Source: Beijerinckiaceae bacterium (lineage in GTDB: Bacteria > Pseudomonadota > Alphaproteobacteria > Rhizobiales > Beijerinckiaceae). From it: a stretch of DNA of 12,377 bases. The notes below the pieces were generated by a model. It saw only the letters and a program-made list of their open reading frames with translations. It was not told where the DNA came from and did no database searches. The stretch is taken from assembly GCA_947455285.1 (NCBI GenBank), contig CANGOK010000074.1, positions 1-12,377 on the forward strand. Reading direction: 5' to 3'. Shown here piece by piece: positions 5,342 to 12,377 of the stretch (the first letter of the stretch is position 1; each line of letters begins with the position of its first letter). A program made the position numbers and the translations under genes.

Positions 5342-8308
5342 ATGCTGACCAAAAGAAGAGACGCCGTCTCCGGCCGCGCCCGCCTGCAAGGGATCGCCGC
5401 AGGTCTGGCCTCCGGCGTTCTGGACCGCCGTAGTTTTTTGCGCCGCTCTGGCCTTGCGGCCGGCGGCGTCGCGGCGTTGGGCGGCCTGACGCTCGGCTCG
5501 GTGCGCAAGGCTGAGGCTGGCCCTGTCGTCGCTAATTTCAAAATAGATCGAAAGAAAAATATCTGCACCCACTGCTCGGTCGGCTGCTCGGTCATCGCCG
5601 AGGTGCAGAATGGCGTGTGGGTCGGTCAGGAGCCCGCCTGGGAAAGTCCGATCAACCGCGGCTCCCATTGCGCCAAGGGCGCATCGGTGCGCGAGCTGGT
5701 GCATGGCGACCGGCGCCTGAAATATCCGATGAAGCTCGTGAACGGCGAGTGGACGCGGGTCAGCTGGGATGTGGCGATCAACGAGATCACCGCGAAGATG
5801 GGCGAGATCCGCGACAAATCCGGCGCGGATTCAGTCTATCTCCTTGGCTCCGCGAAATTCTCGAACGAAGGCGCCTATCTCTTCCGCAAGTTCGCCGCCT
5901 TCTGGGGCACGAATTCTGTCGATCATCAGGCGCGCATCTGTCATTCGACGACGGTCGCCGGCGTGGCGAACACCTGGGGCTATGGCGCCCAGACCAACAG
6001 CTACAATGACATCCGCAATTCCAAGACGATCATCTTCATGGGCTCCAACGCCGCCGAGGCCCATCCGGTCTCGCTCCAGCATGTGCTGACCGGCAAGGAG
6101 ACCAACCGCGCAAATATGATCGTGCTCGACCCGCGCTTCACCCGCACGGCTGCGCACGCCACCGAATATGTGCGCTTCCGCTCTGGCACAGACATCGCGG
6201 TGATCTGGGGCATGCTGCACCACATCTTCGCCAATGGCTGGGAAGACAAGACCTTCATCCAGCAACGCGTCTACGGCATGGACCAGATCCGCGCCGAAGT
6301 CGCCAAATGGACGCCAGAGGAGGTCGAGCGCGTCACGGGAATTCCCGGCGCGCAATTGAAGAAGATCGCCGAGACTTTCGCCAAGGAGCGCCCCTCCACC
6401 TTCATCTGGTGCATGGGCGGCACGCAGCACACTGTCGGTACCGCCAATGTGCGCGCCTATTGCAACCTGCTGCTCGCGACCGGCAACGTAGGCGTATATG
6501 GCGGCGGCGCGAACATCTTCCGCGGCCACTGCAATGTGCAAGGCGCCACCGACTTCGGGCTCGATATAACCAACCTCCCGCTCTACTACGGACTTGTGGA
6601 AGGCGCCTGGCGCCATTGGGCTCGCGTCTGGGACGTGCCTTACGATTACTTTGTCAGCCGCTTCGACGAAGTGCCCGCCAAGGCTGGCCGCCCTGCGCGC
6701 ACGCGCAAGGAAAACATGGAGACGCCCGGCATTCCCTCGACGCGTTGGTTCGACGCCACGAGCTTCGCCGCCGATGACGTGGACCAGCGCGATGTGCTGA
6801 AAGCCATGATCATCTTCGGCCATGGCGGCAACACGGTGCCGCGCATGCCAGACATGGTGAAGGCGCTAGAGAAGTTGGAATTGCTGGTGGTGGCGGATCC
6901 CCACCCAACCACCTTCGCCGCGATCTCGGGCCGCAAGAACGGCACCTATCTGCTGCCAATCTGCACCCAGTTCGAAACCTCAGGCTCACGCACCGCCTCC
7001 AACCGTTCGGTCCAATGGGGCGAACAGGTCGTCAAACCGATCTTCGAATCGAAGGACGATTACGAAGTCGTCTATCGTTTCGCGCAAAAGCTGGGCTTCG
7101 CGGAAGCGATGTTCAAGAACATCAAGGTGGAGAACAACCGCCCCGTGCCCGAGGACATTCTGCGCGAGATTAACCGCGGCGGATGGTCGACCGGCTATAC
7201 GGGCCAAAGCCCCGAACGCCTCAAGGCGCATATGCGCAATCAGGACAAGTTCGATCTCGTTACGCTTCGCGCCAAGGCGGACACTCCGGAAGTCGGCGGC
7301 GATTACTACGGCCTGCCCTGGCCCTGCTGGGGCAAGCCGGAGATCAGGCATCCGGGCACACATACGCTCTACAACACCAACCTGCATGTGAAGGATGGCG
7401 GCGGGACGTTCCGCGCGCGCTTTGGCGTCGTCTATCCCGAAAAGCAGCCCGACGGCTCGACCAAGGACGTGAACCTTCTGTCCGAAGGCTCCTATACCCT
7501 CGGCTCTGAACTGACGGACGGGTACCCCGAATTCACCTATGGCGTTCTGAAGAAACTCGGCTGGGACAAGGATCTTACCCAGGACGAAGTCGCGACGATC
7601 ACCCGCATCGGCGGAGGCAATCCCGACGCCGTGGGCTGGGCCATCGACCTGTCGGGCGGCATCATCCGCGTCTGCCTCGAGCACGGCGCCATTCCCTACG
7701 GCAATGGCAAAGCGCGCGCTGTGGCCTGGAACCTCCCCGATCCTGTGCCGGTGCACCGCGAGCCGATCTATACGCCGCGCGCCGATCTCGCCGAGAAATA
7801 CCCCACGCGCCCGGATGGTCGTCAGTTCCGCATGATGAATGCCGGCCTCACGGTCCAGAAGACCGCCATCGAGAAGGGCGTCGCCAAGGACTTCCCCATC
7901 ATTCTCACCTCCGGCCGTCTGGTCGAATATGAGGGCGGCGGTGAAGAGACCCGCTCGAACAAGTGGCTGGCTGAACTGCAGCAGGACATGTTCGTCGAGA
8001 TCAACCCGGCGGACGCAGCGGCGCGCGGCATCTCCGATGGCGGATGGGTCTGGGTCACCGGCCCGGAGAACCAGTCGAAAGCGCGCATGAAGGCGCTGGT
8101 GACCGAACGCGTCGGCAAGGGCGTCGCCTTCATGCCCTTCCATTTCGCGGGATGGTTCCAGGGCGTCGACCAGCGCGGAAACTATCCGAAGGGAACAGAC
8201 CCGATCGTTTTGGGCGAGAGCGTGAATACAATCACGACCTACGGCTATGACCCCGTGACGGGCATGCACGAAGGCAAGGTTACGCTTTGTCAGATCAAGG
8301 CGGCGTGA
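5342..8308 (+). CDS. fdhA: Formate dehydrogenase catalytic (alpha) subunit, periplasmic Mo-bis-MGD type, cysteine form
   Basis: This 988-residue protein oxidises formate to CO2 at a Mo- (or W-) bis-MGD centre. Its Tat signal has LDRRSFLRRSG (27-37) and a hydrophobic stretch ending near AEA (57-59), so the mature enzyme faces the periplasm. The proximal 4Fe-4S cluster is bound by C75, C78, C82 and C110, followed by Lys112. The active site reads ARICHSTTVAG: C200 is the metal ligand, where E. coli FdhH and FdnG have selenocysteine, and it is followed by the catalytic His201. The conserved Arg of the formate pocket is R394 in FRGHCNVQGATD. The MGD-binding C-terminal domain starts near 875 (FPIILTSGRLVEY). 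The length is close to FdnG. GGGAG precedes the start. It resembles the FDH3-type enzymes of Methylobacterium and relatives. The electron path is FdhA to FdhB to FdhC; no NAD or flavin domain is present. Confidence 0.95.
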   Translation: MLTKRRDAVSGRARLQGIAAGLASGVLDRRSFLRRSGLAAGGVAALGGLTLGSVRKAEAGPVVANFKIDRKKNICTHCSVGCSVIAEVQNGVWVGQEPAWESPINRGSHCAKGASVRELVHGDRRLKYPMKLVNGEWTRVSWDVAINEITAKMGEIRDKSGADSVYLLGSAKFSNEGAYLFRKFAAFWGTNSVDHQARICHSTTVAGVANTWGYGAQTNSYNDIRNSKTIIFMGSNAAEAHPVSLQHVLTGKETNRANMIVLDPRFTRTAAHATEYVRFRSGTDIAVIWGMLHHIFANGWEDKTFIQQRVYGMDQIRAEVAKWTPEEVERVTGIPGAQLKKIAETFAKERPSTFIWCMGGTQHTVGTANVRAYCNLLLATGNVGVYGGGANIFRGHCNVQGATDFGLDITNLPLYYGLVEGAWRHWARVWDVPYDYFVSRFDEVPAKAGRPARTRKENMETPGIPSTRWFDATSFAADDVDQRDVLKAMIIFGHGGNTVPRMPDMVKALEKLELLVVADPHPTTFAAISGRKNGTYLLPICTQFETSGSRTASNRSVQWGEQVVKPIFESKDDYEVVYRFAQKLGFAEAMFKNIKVENNRPVPEDILREINRGGWSTGYTGQSPERLKAHMRNQDKFDLVTLRAKADTPEVGGDYYGLPWPCWGKPEIRHPGTHTLYNTNLHVKDGGGTFRARFGVVYPEKQPDGSTKDVNLLSEGSYTLGSELTDGYPEFTYGVLKKLGWDKDLTQDEVATITRIGGGNPDAVGWAIDLSGGIIRVCLEHGAIPYGNGKARAVAWNLPDPVPVHREPIYTPRADLAEKYPTRPDGRQFRMMNAGLTVQKTAIEKGVAKDFPIILTSGRLVEYEGGGEETRSNKWLAELQQDMFVEINPADAAARGISDGGWVWVTGPENQSKARMKALVTERVGKGVAFMPFHFAGWFQGVDQRGNYPKGTDPIVLGESVNTITTYGYDPVTGMHEGKVTLCQIKAA

Positions 8309-8319
8309 GGGAGACGACT

Positions 8320-8916
8320 ATGGCCCGCATGAAATTTCTCTGTGACGCCGACCGCTGCATCGAGTGCAACGCCTGCGTCACCGCCTGCAAGAACGAGCAC
8401 GAAGTGCCCTGGGGCATCAACCGTCGCCGCGTCGTCACCATCAACGACGGCAAGCCGGGCGAGCGTTCGGTCTCCATGGCCTGCATGCATTGCACCGACG
8501 CGCCCTGCGCGGCGGTCTGCCCGGTGTCCTGCTTCTACACCACAGCGGACGCAGTGGTGCTGCACTCGAAGGATCTGTGCATCGGCTGCGGCTACTGCTT
8601 CTACGCCTGCCCCTTCGGCGCCCCACAATATCCACGGGTCGGCAACTTCGGCTCGCGCGGCAAGATGGACAAATGCACCTATTGCGCGGGCGGACCCGAG
8701 GATGATTTCTCGACTGCTGAATACGAGAAATACGGCCGCAATCGTCTCGCCGAGGGCAAGCTGCCGCTCTGCGCGGAAATGTGCTCGACCAAGTCGCTTC
8801 TCGCAGGCGACGGCGACATCATCGCCTCCATCTACAAGGAGCGCGTGATGAAGCGCGGCTACGGCTCGGGCGCCTGGGGTTGGAAGACAGCCTACAAAGA
8901 AACGGTCAGCGTATGA
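8320..8916 (+). CDS. fdhB: Formate dehydrogenase iron-sulfur (beta) subunit, four 4Fe-4S clusters
   Basis: This 198-residue electron-transfer subunit links FdhA to FdhC. Sixteen cysteines form four ferredoxin-type groups: C13/C16/C19/C23, C55/C58/C63/C67, C87/C90/C93/C97, and C119/C122 with C151/C155, the DmsB/FdnH arrangement. An extra Cys lies at position 8. It has no signal peptide of its own, so it is expected to be exported folded with FdhA through the Tat system. E. coli FdnH is longer and ends in a membrane helix; this protein ends at KTAYKETVSV without one. The start at 8320 is chosen because GAGGGAG (8307-8313) lies at the right distance. An upstream TTG start at 8287 inside fdhA is less likely. 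It follows fdhA by 11 bp and its stop overlaps the first possible start of fdhC. Confidence 0.93.
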   Translation: MARMKFLCDADRCIECNACVTACKNEHEVPWGINRRRVVTINDGKPGERSVSMACMHCTDAPCAAVCPVSCFYTTADAVVLHSKDLCIGCGYCFYACPFGAPQYPRVGNFGSRGKMDKCTYCAGGPEDDFSTAEYEKYGRNRLAEGKLPLCAEMCSTKSLLAGDGDIIASIYKERVMKRGYGSGAWGWKTAYKETVSV

Positions 8917-8945
8917 TCACCCTCCATCATCGCAAGGGGCGTTCC

Positions 8946-9950
8946 ATGAAGACCTGGCTCAAGACTTTTCTGGCGATGCTGGCTCTGGCCTTCGTGGCGA
9001 GCGCGCCGGTCGCGGCTCAGAACAACAACTTCAACCCCACCAAGGAATCGGTGAAGGAAGAGCAGCTGCTCAACTCGCTGAAGCCCGGCGAGCGCCTCAC
9101 AGGCCGCATCTCGATACCTGATGAAAAGGCGGCGAGCCTGATCCAGCCTGGGGGGCAGGAATGGCGCGCCTTCCATCAGCAGAAGCTGCCGTTCATCGGC
9201 GGCGTCGCCATTCTGGGCATGCTGGCGCTGCTCGCTGTGTTCTTCCTTGTGCGCGGGCGCATCCGCGTCGAAGGCGGCTTCTCGGGCAAGACGATCACGC
9301 GCTTCGCCAGCCTTGATCGTTTCACCCATTGGCTGACCGCCAGTTGCTTCATCATTCTGGCGCTGTCGGGCCTGAACATCTCCTTCGGGCGCATGGTGAT
9401 CCTGCCATGGCTGGGCGCCGAGACCTTCGCGAGCCTGACTGCATTGGGCAAGCTGGCCCATAACTACCTCGCCTTCCCCTTCATGTTCGGCATCGCCCTG
9501 ATGTTCGTGATCTGGGTGCGCGACAATATCCCTGAAAAGATCGACCTTGAATGGATCAAGCAGGGCGGCGGCATCTTCTCGAAGGGCGCCCATCCGCCGG
9601 CGAAGCGCTTCAACGCAGGTCAGAAATTGATCTTCTGGATCGTCATGGGCGGCGGCGTCGTGATGTCTGGGTCGGGCTGGTTCCTGCTCTTCCCCTATCT
9701 CGCGCAGAATGGCGTGTCCGACATGCAGTTCTACACGACGATCCACGCCCTGCTCGCAGTGATCTTCATCGCGGTGATGCTGGCTCACATCTACATAGGG
9801 ACGCTGGGCATGGAAGGCGCCTTCGACGCCATGGGCACAGGCGAAGTCGACCTTAATTGGGCCAAGGAGCATCACGGCCTTTGGGTGGAAGAGGTGCAGG
9901 CCAAGGCAAAGGCGGCCTCGGTCGCTCCCGGCGCCATGCCCGCCGAATAA
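8946..9950 (+). CDS. fdhC: Formate dehydrogenase cytochrome b (gamma) subunit
   Basis: This 334-residue membrane cytochrome b anchors the FDH and passes electrons to quinone. The N-terminus (1-24, ending PVAAQ) looks like a Sec signal peptide or a first membrane helix. A periplasmic segment of about 55 residues follows, then membrane helices near 82-103, 129-148, 172-190, 226-250 and 264-286. Histidines placed to ligate two b hemes are H128 (RFTHW), H172 (KLAHNY), H267 (TIHALLA) and H281 (LAHIYIG). The segment WFLLFPY (245-251) is typical of the FdnI/FdoI-type gamma family. Two starts are possible. ATG 8913 overlaps the fdhB stop (ATGA) but would put 11 polar residues before the signal. ATG 8946 has AAGGGGC just upstream and starts cleanly at the signal peptide, so I prefer it. 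A strong hairpin follows the gene. Confidence 0.92.
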   Translation: MKTWLKTFLAMLALAFVASAPVAAQNNNFNPTKESVKEEQLLNSLKPGERLTGRISIPDEKAASLIQPGGQEWRAFHQQKLPFIGGVAILGMLALLAVFFLVRGRIRVEGGFSGKTITRFASLDRFTHWLTASCFIILALSGLNISFGRMVILPWLGAETFASLTALGKLAHNYLAFPFMFGIALMFVIWVRDNIPEKIDLEWIKQGGGIFSKGAHPPAKRFNAGQKLIFWIVMGGGVVMSGSGWFLLFPYLAQNGVSDMQFYTTIHALLAVIFIAVMLAHIYIGTLGMEGAFDAMGTGEVDLNWAKEHHGLWVEEVQAKAKAASVAPGAMPAE

Positions 9951-9970
9951 GCAACCCCCCCGATCTCGTG

Positions 9971-10009
9971 GAAGGGACCGTCGGTCACCATCGGCGGTCC
10001 CTTCTCTTT
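9971..10009 (+). terminator. Inverted repeat, likely intrinsic terminator or attenuator after fdhC
   Basis: GAAGGGACCG (9971-9980) and CGGTCCCTTC (9995-10004) form a perfect 10-bp stem with a 14-base loop, 20 bp after the fdhC stop. Only a weak pyrimidine tract (TCTTT, 10005-10009) follows, so termination may be partial. It lies just 24 bases before the mobB start and could tune read-through from the fdh operon into the molybdenum-cofactor genes. Confidence 0.7.
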
Positions 10010-10032
10010 AGGTGCCAAGCGCAGGGACGACG

Positions 10033-10560
10033 ATGAAGGTCATAGGTCTGGCGGGCTGGAGCGGGGCGGGGAAAACGACCCTGCTTGCGCGCGTCATCCC
10101 CGAACTGGTGGCGCGAGGCCTGAAGGTTTCCACGATCAAGCACGCCCACCACGCCTTTGACGTCGACACTCCCGGCAAGGATTCCTGGCGTCACCGCCAA
10201 GCCGGCGCCAGCGAAGTCCTCGTCGCCTCCAGCAAGCGCTTCGCCCTCATGCATGAGCTGCGCGACGAAGAAGAGCCGAAGCTGGCGCAACTGCTCGCTC
10301 GCCTTTCACCCGTCGATCTCGTCATCATCGAAGGCTTCAAATCCGAGAGATACGCCAAAGTCGAGATCCATCGTGCGGCCAATGAGAAGCCCTTCCTCCA
10401 TCCGGACGACCCAGACATAGCCGGCCTCGTGACGGACGCCCCAAGCGACGCCGACCTGCCCCGCGCGCAACTTGATGACATACCGGCCATCGCGGCTATG
10501 ATGGTCGCCTTGGCGATCCCGCTCGCGGATGTGATCAGGCGGCTCACCGGCGAGGTCTGA
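10033..10560 (+). CDS. mobB: Molybdopterin-guanine dinucleotide biosynthesis adaptor protein MobB
   Basis: This 175-residue P-loop GTPase acts with MobA when GMP is attached to molybdopterin to form MGD, the cofactor form that FdhA needs. The Walker A motif is GWSGAGKTT (8-16), followed by STIKHAHHAFDVDTPGKDSWRHRQAGA (33-59), a stretch conserved in MobB. The Walker B region is DLVIIEGFKSERYAKVEIHR (95-114). The length matches E. coli MobB. The frame allows a GTG start at 10012, but ATG 10033 has AGGGAC at 10023-10028 and begins directly at the P-loop strand. It lies 28 bases beyond the post-fdhC hairpin and one base before moeA, so mobB and moeA form a unit. No mobA is seen in the window. Confidence 0.93.
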   Translation: MKVIGLAGWSGAGKTTLLARVIPELVARGLKVSTIKHAHHAFDVDTPGKDSWRHRQAGASEVLVASSKRFALMHELRDEEEPKLAQLLARLSPVDLVIIEGFKSERYAKVEIHRAANEKPFLHPDDPDIAGLVTDAPSDADLPRAQLDDIPAIAAMMVALAIPLADVIRRLTGEV

Positions 10561-10561
10561 C

Positions 10562-11815
10562 ATGGTGCAACTGTCGAACGACTGCTTCGCTTTCGGCGGC
10601 AAGCTCATGAGTGTCGACGAGGCTCTGAGGTTGATCGCCGCGCGCGTGCAGCCGATCGAGGGCCAGGACCATCTGCCGTTGGCGGAATGCGACAACCGTG
10701 TGCTGCTGTCGCCGCTCCACGCCCCTGCGCCGCTGCCGCTATTCGCCAATTCAGCCGTCGACGGCTACGCCCTGCGCAGCGCCGACCTTCCGCAGGACAA
10801 CGAGCGCACCTTCCCGGTGACCGCGCGGGTCCAGGCCGGGGCGCAGGCGGAGCCGATCAAGCCGGGCGCCGCGGTGCGCATATTCACCGGCGCGCCCATG
10901 CCGCAGGGGGCCGATACGGTCTTCATGCAGGAGGATGTGCGCCTTGAACCCGATGGCCGGATCACCGCGCCCGCCGGACTCAAGCCCGGCGCGAACATGC
11001 GCCCGGCCGGCGAGGACATCGCCGAGGGGGCCGTGGCCATTCCAGCCGGAAGACGCCTGCGCCCGCAGCATGTGGCCCTCGCCGCCGCGCTGGGTCTGAC
11101 CCATCTGACCGTGCGTCGCCGTGTCAGGGTTGCGATTTTCTCGACAGGGAATGAAGTGGTGGAGCCGGGCGGGCCGCGCAATTCGGCGCAGCTCTTCGAT
11201 TCCAATCGCTTCATGCTCGGCGCCCTGTTACGAAGGCTCAATTGCGAGGTCCATGACCTCGGCATCTTGCGTGACGACCGCGCGGCGCTCGCCACGGCTC
11301 TCGAAAAGGCCGCTGGCGAGCATGATCTCGTGCTCACTTCGGGAGGCGTCTCAGCCGGCGAAGAGGACCATGTGCGCGCAGCCATCGAATCGATAGGCTC
11401 GCTGGTTCTTTGGTCTCTGGCCATCAAGCCCGGCCGTCCCGTCGCAATGGGCGTCATTGCGGGCACGCCATTCATCGGCCTGCCGGGCAATCCCGTGGCG
11501 AGCTTCGTCACCTTCGCTTATGTGGTTCGCCCGACCATTCTGGCGCTGCTCGGCGCGCTTCCCGAGCCCTTGATCGGCCTCCCGGTACGCGCAGCCTTTT
11601 CCTACAAGAAAAAGAAAGGCCGCCGCGAATATGTACGCGCCAGCCTGCATTATGCTGATGATGGAATCCCGGAGGCGGTGAAGTTCCCGCGCGAGGGGGC
11701 CGGCCTGTTGTCGTCCCTCGCCGATACCGACGGCATCATTGAACTCGGCGAGGACGCAGAGCGCGTTAGCCCCGGCGAACAGGTCCGCTTTCTGGCATAT
11801 CCGGCTCTTCTGTGA
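10562..11815 (+). CDS. moeA: Molybdopterin molybdenumtransferase MoeA
   Basis: This 417-residue enzyme inserts molybdate into adenylylated molybdopterin to give Mo-molybdopterin. Family signatures appear in the expected order: FANSAVDGYALR (61-72), IFTGAPMPQGADTVFMQED (107-125), RPAGEDI (147-153), VAIFSTGNEVV (190-200), DSNRFML (213-219), LVLTSGGVSAGEEDHV (256-271), IKPGRPVAMG (288-297) and GLPGNPVAS (306-314), then the C-terminal domain IV. The length is typical. The start is one base after the mobB stop. An internal ATG at 10607 (MSVDEALRLI) would also fit the family, because the first 15 residues are not obviously conserved. The gene supplies cofactor for the FDH encoded upstream and for any other molybdoenzyme in the cell. 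Confidence 0.95.
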   Translation: MVQLSNDCFAFGGKLMSVDEALRLIAARVQPIEGQDHLPLAECDNRVLLSPLHAPAPLPLFANSAVDGYALRSADLPQDNERTFPVTARVQAGAQAEPIKPGAAVRIFTGAPMPQGADTVFMQEDVRLEPDGRITAPAGLKPGANMRPAGEDIAEGAVAIPAGRRLRPQHVALAAALGLTHLTVRRRVRVAIFSTGNEVVEPGGPRNSAQLFDSNRFMLGALLRRLNCEVHDLGILRDDRAALATALEKAAGEHDLVLTSGGVSAGEEDHVRAAIESIGSLVLWSLAIKPGRPVAMGVIAGTPFIGLPGNPVASFVTFAYVVRPTILALLGALPEPLIGLPVRAAFSYKKKKGRREYVRASLHYADDGIPEAVKFPREGAGLLSSLADTDGIIELGEDAERVSPGEQVRFLAYPALL

Positions 11816-11818
11816 CGC

Positions 11819-11974
11819 TTAGTTCAGACCGGTGAGATTATGCCCGGGATCGCCCACGCGCGCGCCCGAAGTCGCGAAAGCCTGCGCGGCGGTGCGCTGC
11901 TGCGTGCCGAGGACATATGAGGCGACCGTGGCGAGGCAGGCCGCGACGATCAATGCAGAAAGAAAGGCTTTCAT
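11819..11974 (-). CDS. 51-residue exported or single-pass membrane microprotein, unknown function
   Basis: The minus strand has ATG at 11974-11972, preceded by a strong ribosome site AAGGAG (11981-11986), and runs 51 codons to TAA at 11821-11819. Residues 2-22 are hydrophobic (AFLSALIVAACLATVASYVL), forming a membrane anchor or signal peptide. A short polar tail (23-51) contains RTAAQAFATSGARVGDPG. I recall similar short proteins of this shape in Hyphomicrobiales, but I know of no function. It lies tail to tail with moeA, three bases between the two stop codons, and diverges from the TusA-like gene. The hydrophobic start, clean ribosome site and sensible stop make a real gene likely despite the small size. 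Confidence 0.7.
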   Translation of the reverse strand: MKAFLSALIVAACLATVASYVLGTQQRTAAQAFATSGARVGDPGHNLTGLN

Positions 11975-12012
11975 CCGCCGCTCCTTGTCACGCTTTTGCA
12001 GTCGACTTCATT

Positions 12013-12041
12013 GGTATGACGAAACGTGGGCGGCAAATCAA
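12013..12041 (-). promoter_or_regulatory. Weak candidate promoter for the 51-residue microprotein gene
   Basis: Read on the minus strand, TTGATT (12041-12036) and CATACC (12018-12013) are spaced by 17 bp. The -35 box matches the consensus at four of six positions and the -10 box at three. The implied leader to the ATG at 11974 is about 30 bases and includes the ribosome site. The match is weak and rests mainly on good spacing and position. Confidence 0.22.
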
Positions 12042-12115
12042 GCGGGAGATCCAGCAGCAGTCGCCGGACACGGGAGATGTTGACCTGTAGCCAGTCCGTC
12101 GTCATTTTCCCGCGG

Positions 12116-12352
12116 ATGGCGCTCACCTTGCTAGATCTCTCCGGCTTCAAATGTCCCCTCCCCGTCCTGAAGACGCGCAAGGCTCTCAAGGGGCTTGCGG
12201 TGGGGGATCAGCTGGAGGTGCATTGCACGGATCCACTGGCCGGGATCGATATTCCCAACCTGATCCGCGAGACTGGCGATCAGATTCTCAGCCAGACGCG
12301 AACAGACCGGCACATGATTTTTTTGATCGCCAAAGCGGCGAAGACGCCGTGA
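12116..12352 (+). CDS. TusA/SirA-family sulfur-carrier protein
   Basis: This is a 78-residue protein of the TusA (SirA-like) family, which carries persulfide sulfur on a conserved cysteine. The signature is LDLSGFKCPLPVLKTRKAL (6-24), with the sulfur-accepting Cys13 in the CPxP motif. The second half reads VHCTDPLAGIDIPNLIRETGD (35-55), the usual beta-alpha-beta layout, with a second Cys at 37. The frame is open back to 12026 and another ATG lies at 12077, but the conserved fold begins immediately after ATG 12116. Its ribosome site is poor. In E. coli, TusA takes sulfur from IscS and influences tRNA thiolation and molybdenum-cofactor supply. Proximity to mobB-moeA and a formate dehydrogenase, which needs a sulfurated Mo centre, makes a link attractive but unproven. 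Confidence 0.88.
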   Translation: MALTLLDLSGFKCPLPVLKTRKALKGLAVGDQLEVHCTDPLAGIDIPNLIRETGDQILSQTRTDRHMIFLIAKAAKTP

Positions 12353-12377
12353 TCAAAGCAGCGCATCGCCTAATCGA
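12349..12377 (+). CDS. Possible start of the next gene (partial)
   Basis: A GTG at 12349-12351 overlaps the stop of the TusA-like gene and opens a frame reading MIKAAHRLI that stays open to the window edge. Nine codons are too few to identify a product. The overlap style matches the operons upstream, which is the only support. Confidence 0.25.

Noticed and set aside
5831..6823. 330-residue minus-strand open frame inside fdhA
   Set aside because: It is opposite a strongly supported catalytic subunit, with His/Ala/Arg-rich composition and no motif.
6986..8269. 427-residue minus-strand open frame inside fdhA
   Set aside because: Antisense shadow caused by the codon bias of fdhA. No domain or ribosome site was recognised.
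8287..8319. TTG start giving an 11-residue longer FdhB
   Set aside because: It lies within fdhA. The ATG at 8320 has a clear ribosome site and starts the conserved ferredoxin domain.
8892..9875. 327-residue minus-strand open frame over fdhC
   Set aside because: The composition is dominated by His, Gln, Asp and Glu, as expected from reverse-complemented membrane-protein codons; no family resemblance.
1..12377. Mobile element, CRISPR array, tRNA or phage-like structure
   Set aside because: No transposase, integrase, regular repeat-spacer pattern, long inverted repeat pair or tRNA-like cloverleaf was seen. The gene content is ordinary metabolic chromosome.

Overview
The window is GC-rich and codes for genes on nearly its whole length. 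It looks chromosomal and comes from an alphaproteobacterium, most likely Hyphomicrobiales near the methylotroph or Beijerinckiaceae/Methylocystaceae groups. That placement is inferred from protein family resemblance and gene order, not from a search. The subject of the locus is a periplasmic, cysteine-type, membrane-anchored formate dehydrogenase (FDH), together with its maturation genes and molybdenum-cofactor genes. I see no insertion sequence, integrase, CRISPR array, tRNA or rRNA. No stretch longer than about 150 bases lacks a gene.

Layout. (1) Positions 1-860, minus strand: the N-terminal 286 residues of a multi-cysteine 4Fe-4S protein that runs off the left edge. (2) A 91-bp divergent spacer (861-951) with a short direct repeat. 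(3) Positions 952-4402, plus strand: five tightly packed genes, three of the four junctions being ATGA overlaps. They encode a biotin/lipoate-ligase-like protein (DUF4444 type), a DUF6505-like protein, a DUF6352-like protein, DUF3305 and DUF3306. None has an established function. (4) A 112-bp gap with a candidate promoter. (5) Positions 4515-9950: a TorD-family chaperone, a 68-residue Tat-signal microprotein, FdhA (molybdopterin catalytic subunit), FdhB (four-cluster ferredoxin subunit) and FdhC (cytochrome b subunit). (6) A strong inverted repeat at 9971-10004, then mobB and moeA (10033-11815). (7) A 51-residue exported or membrane microprotein on the minus strand (11819-11974), tail to tail with moeA. 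(8) A TusA-type sulfur-carrier gene (12116-12352), possibly followed by a gene that starts by overlap at 12349.

How it fits together. FdhA receives a Mo-bis-MGD cofactor, for which MoeA inserts molybdenum and MobB assists nucleotide attachment. It is folded with the TorD-like chaperone and exported by its own Tat signal together with FdhB. FdhC passes electrons to the quinone pool. The block at 1-4402 appears to be a dedicated but uncharacterised accessory module for this FDH. Its most striking member keeps the ligase fold outline but lacks the usual substrate and catalytic motifs. This block and the Tat microprotein are the best candidates for undescribed biology here.
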